Shown piece by piece: positions 6,768 through 8,230 of a DNA stretch of 8,230 nt. The stretch is from Flavobacterium sp. UBA7680 (lineage in GTDB: Bacteria > Bacteroidota > Bacteroidia > Flavobacteriales > Flavobacteriaceae), in assembly GCF_002482975.1 (NCBI RefSeq), contig NZ_DLHA01000013.1, positions 1 to 8,230 of the forward strand. The letters are read 5' to 3'. Made by a program: the position numbers and the translations under genes. Below the pieces are notes generated by a model. That model was given only the letters and a program-made list of their open reading frames with translations, did not search any database and had not been told where the DNA came from. How positions within the stretch are numbered: the first letter of the stretch is position 1; each line of letters starts with the position of its first letter.

Positions 6768-6784
6768 ACTTAAGTGCTTTAAGT
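6768..6784. promoter_or_regulatory. ACTTAA-N5-TTAAGT inverted repeat upstream of gyrB
   Basis: ACTTAA (6768-6773) and TTAAGT (6779-6784) form a perfect 6-bp inverted repeat with a 5-base spacer, 33 bases upstream of the putative -7 box. The layout resembles a dimeric-regulator site, but the arms are short and AT-rich, so chance is possible. Confidence 0.3.
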
Positions 6785-6796
6785 CGGAATTTTATG

Positions 6797-6806
6797 GGTA
6801 TATACC
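6797..6806. promoter_or_regulatory. GGTATATACC palindrome in the gyrB promoter region
   Basis: This is a perfect 10-bp palindrome with G/C ends in an otherwise AT-rich region, centred about 16 bases upstream of the putative -7 box, between the expected -33 and -7 positions. That is a natural place for an operator. It may alternatively be part of the promoter core itself. Confidence 0.4.
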
Positions 6807-6817
6807 TTGCGTTTTTA

Positions 6818-6825
6818 TATATTTG
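6818..6825 (+). promoter_or_regulatory. Putative -7 box (TATATTTG) of gyrB
   Basis: This is an exact TAnnTTTG match 38 bases before the gyrB ATG, the same spacing as for the peptidase gene. No clear TTG -33 element is visible. The predicted leader is about 30 bases and AT-rich, with no Shine-Dalgarno motif, as is usual in Bacteroidota. Confidence 0.6.
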
Positions 6826-6863
6826 CGTGTTAGACAGTAAATACATTTTTTAGAATAAATTAT

Positions 6864-8230
6864 ATGAGCGAAGAGATCAAGAAGAACAATTATTCAGCAG
6901 ATAGTATTCAGGCATTAGAAGGAATGGAGCACGTAAGAATGCGTCCATCCATGTATATTGGAGATGTAGGAGTTCGAGGACTGCATCATTTGGTTTATGA
7001 AGTTGTTGATAACTCTATTGATGAGGCGATGGGCGGACATTGTGATACTATTGGTGTTGCAATTAATGAAGATGGTTCGGTTACAGTTGAAGATAACGGA
7101 CGTGGTATTCCAGTTGATTTACATAAAAAAGAAGGAGTTTCTGCACTTGAGGTTGTAATGACTAAAATTGGTGCCGGAGGTAAATTTGATAAAGATTCTT
7201 ATAAAGTTTCCGGAGGACTTCACGGTGTTGGGGTTTCTGTAGTAAACGCACTTTCGGTTCACATGAAATCGACTGTTTTTAGAGAAGGAAAAATCTACGA
7301 GCAGGAATACGAAAGAGGAAAATCATTATATCCGGTAAAACAAATCGGAGAAACAGATAAAAGAGGTACACGTCAGACTTTTTATCCTGATAATACAATC
7401 TTTACACAAACTACAGAGTTCTCTTATGATACATTGTCAGCACGTATGCGTGAGCTTTCTTACTTAAATAAAGGAATCACAATTACGTTTACAGACAAAA
7501 GAGAAGTAGATGAAAAAGGCGAATTTAAAAGCGAAGTTTTCCACTCTGATGAAGGTCTTAAAGAATACATTCGTTATTTAGATGGAAACCGTGAGCCAAT
7601 TATCTCACACGTAATCAGCATGGATCACGAAAAAGGTGAAATTCCGGTTGAGGTTGCCTTGATTTATAATACAAGTTACACAGAGAATATTTTCTCTTAC
7701 GTAAATAATATTAATACACACGAAGGAGGGACGCATTTACAAGGTTTTAGAAGTGGTTTAACAAGAACCCTTAAAAAATATGCAGATGCTTCTGGAATGT
7801 TAGACAAATTGAAATTCGAAATTGCGGGAGATGACTTCCGTGAAGGATTAACGGCTATTATTTCGGTAAAAGTTGCTGAGCCTCAATTCGAAGGACAAAC
7901 AAAAACAAAACTTGGAAACAGAGAAGTAGTTTCTCCGGTTTCTCAGGCAGTTGGAGAAATGCTAGAGAATTATTTGGAAGAAAATCCAAATGACGCCCGA
8001 ATCATTATTCAAAAAGTAATTTTAGCAGCTCAGGCACGTCACGCAGCGAAGAAAGCACGTGAAATGGTGCAGCGTAAAACCGTTATGGGCGGCGGTGGAT
8101 TGCCAGGAAAACTTTCAGATTGTTCTGAGCAGGATCCTGCAAGATGTGAGGTTTACCTTGTCGAGGGAGATTCGGCTGGTGGAACAGCAAAACAAGGTCG
8201 TGATCGTAACTTTCAGGCGATTTTACCATT
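6864..8230 (+). CDS. gyrB: DNA gyrase subunit B (3' end beyond window)
   Basis: GyrB is the ATPase subunit of the GyrA2B2 type II topoisomerase that introduces negative supercoils. The frame opens at ATG 6864 (MSEEIKKNNYSADSIQALEG) and stays open to the window end, giving 455 codons of an expected 640-650. The GHKL ATPase domain shows RPSMYIGD, EVVDNSIDEA (Glu46 as probable general base, Asn50 for Mg), EDNGRGIP (Asp77, adenine contact) and SGGLHGVGVSVVNALS. The transducer domain has the QTKTKLGN loop with its ATP-contacting lysine. The TOPRIM domain begins with LVEGDSAGG (Glu434), and the sequence stops after QAILP. GyrB is preferred over ParE because of its flavobacterial GyrB-like character and EGDSAGGTAKQGR; the missing C-terminal part would confirm it. 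The gene follows a terminator and has its own promoter box, so it is probably transcribed independently of the peptidase gene. Confidence 0.96.
   Translation, partial: MSEEIKKNNYSADSIQALEGMEHVRMRPSMYIGDVGVRGLHHLVYEVVDNSIDEAMGGHCDTIGVAINEDGSVTVEDNGRGIPVDLHKKEGVSALEVVMTKIGAGGKFDKDSYKVSGGLHGVGVSVVNALSVHMKSTVFREGKIYEQEYERGKSLYPVKQIGETDKRGTRQTFYPDNTIFTQTTEFSYDTLSARMRELSYLNKGITITFTDKREVDEKGEFKSEVFHSDEGLKEYIRYLDGNREPIISHVISMDHEKGEIPVEVALIYNTSYTENIFSYVNNINTHEGGTHLQGFRSGLTRTLKKYADASGMLDKLKFEIAGDDFREGLTAIISVKVAEPQFEGQTKTKLGNREVVSPVSQAVGEMLENYLEENPNDARIIIQKVILAAQARHAAKKAREMVQRKTVMGGGGLPGKLSDCSEQDPARCEVYLVEGDSAGGTAKQGRDRNFQAILP

Larger units (their letters stand above)
6494..6863. other. 370-bp repeat-rich spacer between the M16 peptidase gene and gyrB
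   Basis: This is non-coding, very AT-rich DNA. The first 100 bases hold the second copy of the palindrome/terminator module. Bases 6601-6720 hold several TTGGAATTT-type repeats. The last 100 bases hold an inverted repeat at 6768-6784, a GGTATATACC palindrome at 6797-6806 and the gyrB -7 box at 6818-6825. No ORF or structured RNA family is recognised. Confidence 0.75.

Noticed and set aside
1898..6789. CTTTAAGTCNGAA shared between 1898-1910 and 6777-6789
   Set aside because: It is a single short AT-rich match with one mismatch and no consistent position relative to the genes.

Overview
The window looks like chromosomal DNA from a Flavobacterium-type member of the Bacteroidota. The evidence is low GC with A-rich, Shine-Dalgarno-poor sequence before start codons, -7 promoter boxes of the TAnnTTTG type, a GyrB N-terminus of flavobacterial character, and AT-rich intergenic repeats. 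All four genes lie on the + strand. I see no phage, IS element, CRISPR array, tRNA or rRNA.

Layout: (1) 1-1629, the 3' part of a canonical glutamine-dependent asparagine synthetase (asnB), missing about 16 N-terminal codons. (2) 1630-1941, a spacer with a perfect 15-bp hairpin, a promoter-like -7 box and a leader hairpin. (3) 1942-3558, a second full-length AsnB paralogue. Its glutaminase site is degenerate: the Cys nucleophile, the glutamine-binding Arg and the oxyanion-hole Asn are all replaced. Its aspartate-site residues also differ, while the ATP-pyrophosphatase motifs are intact. (4) 3559-3757, a terminator inside a repeated module, then a promoter. (5) 3758-6493, a secreted two-repeat M16 zinc metallopeptidase. 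(6) 6494-6863, a second copy of the repeat/terminator module, a cluster of TTGGAATTT-type repeats, and the gyrB promoter region with an operator-like palindrome. (7) 6864-8230, the first 455 codons of gyrB, which runs off the window.

The genes appear to be separate transcription units: each of the three internal genes has its own TATATTTG box and each complete gene is followed by a hairpin. Only the two asparagine-synthetase genes have an obvious functional link, as a tandem pair with one normal member and one altered member. The peptidase and gyrB are housekeeping-type neighbours.

The observation most worth following is the altered AsnB paralogue. It could be an ammonia-dependent asparagine synthetase, a ligase using another amine or another acid, or a regulatory partner of the intact enzyme. 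The second is the pair of near-identical terminator modules, whose stems differ by a compensatory G-C to A-T change. No multi-gene novel system is visible.
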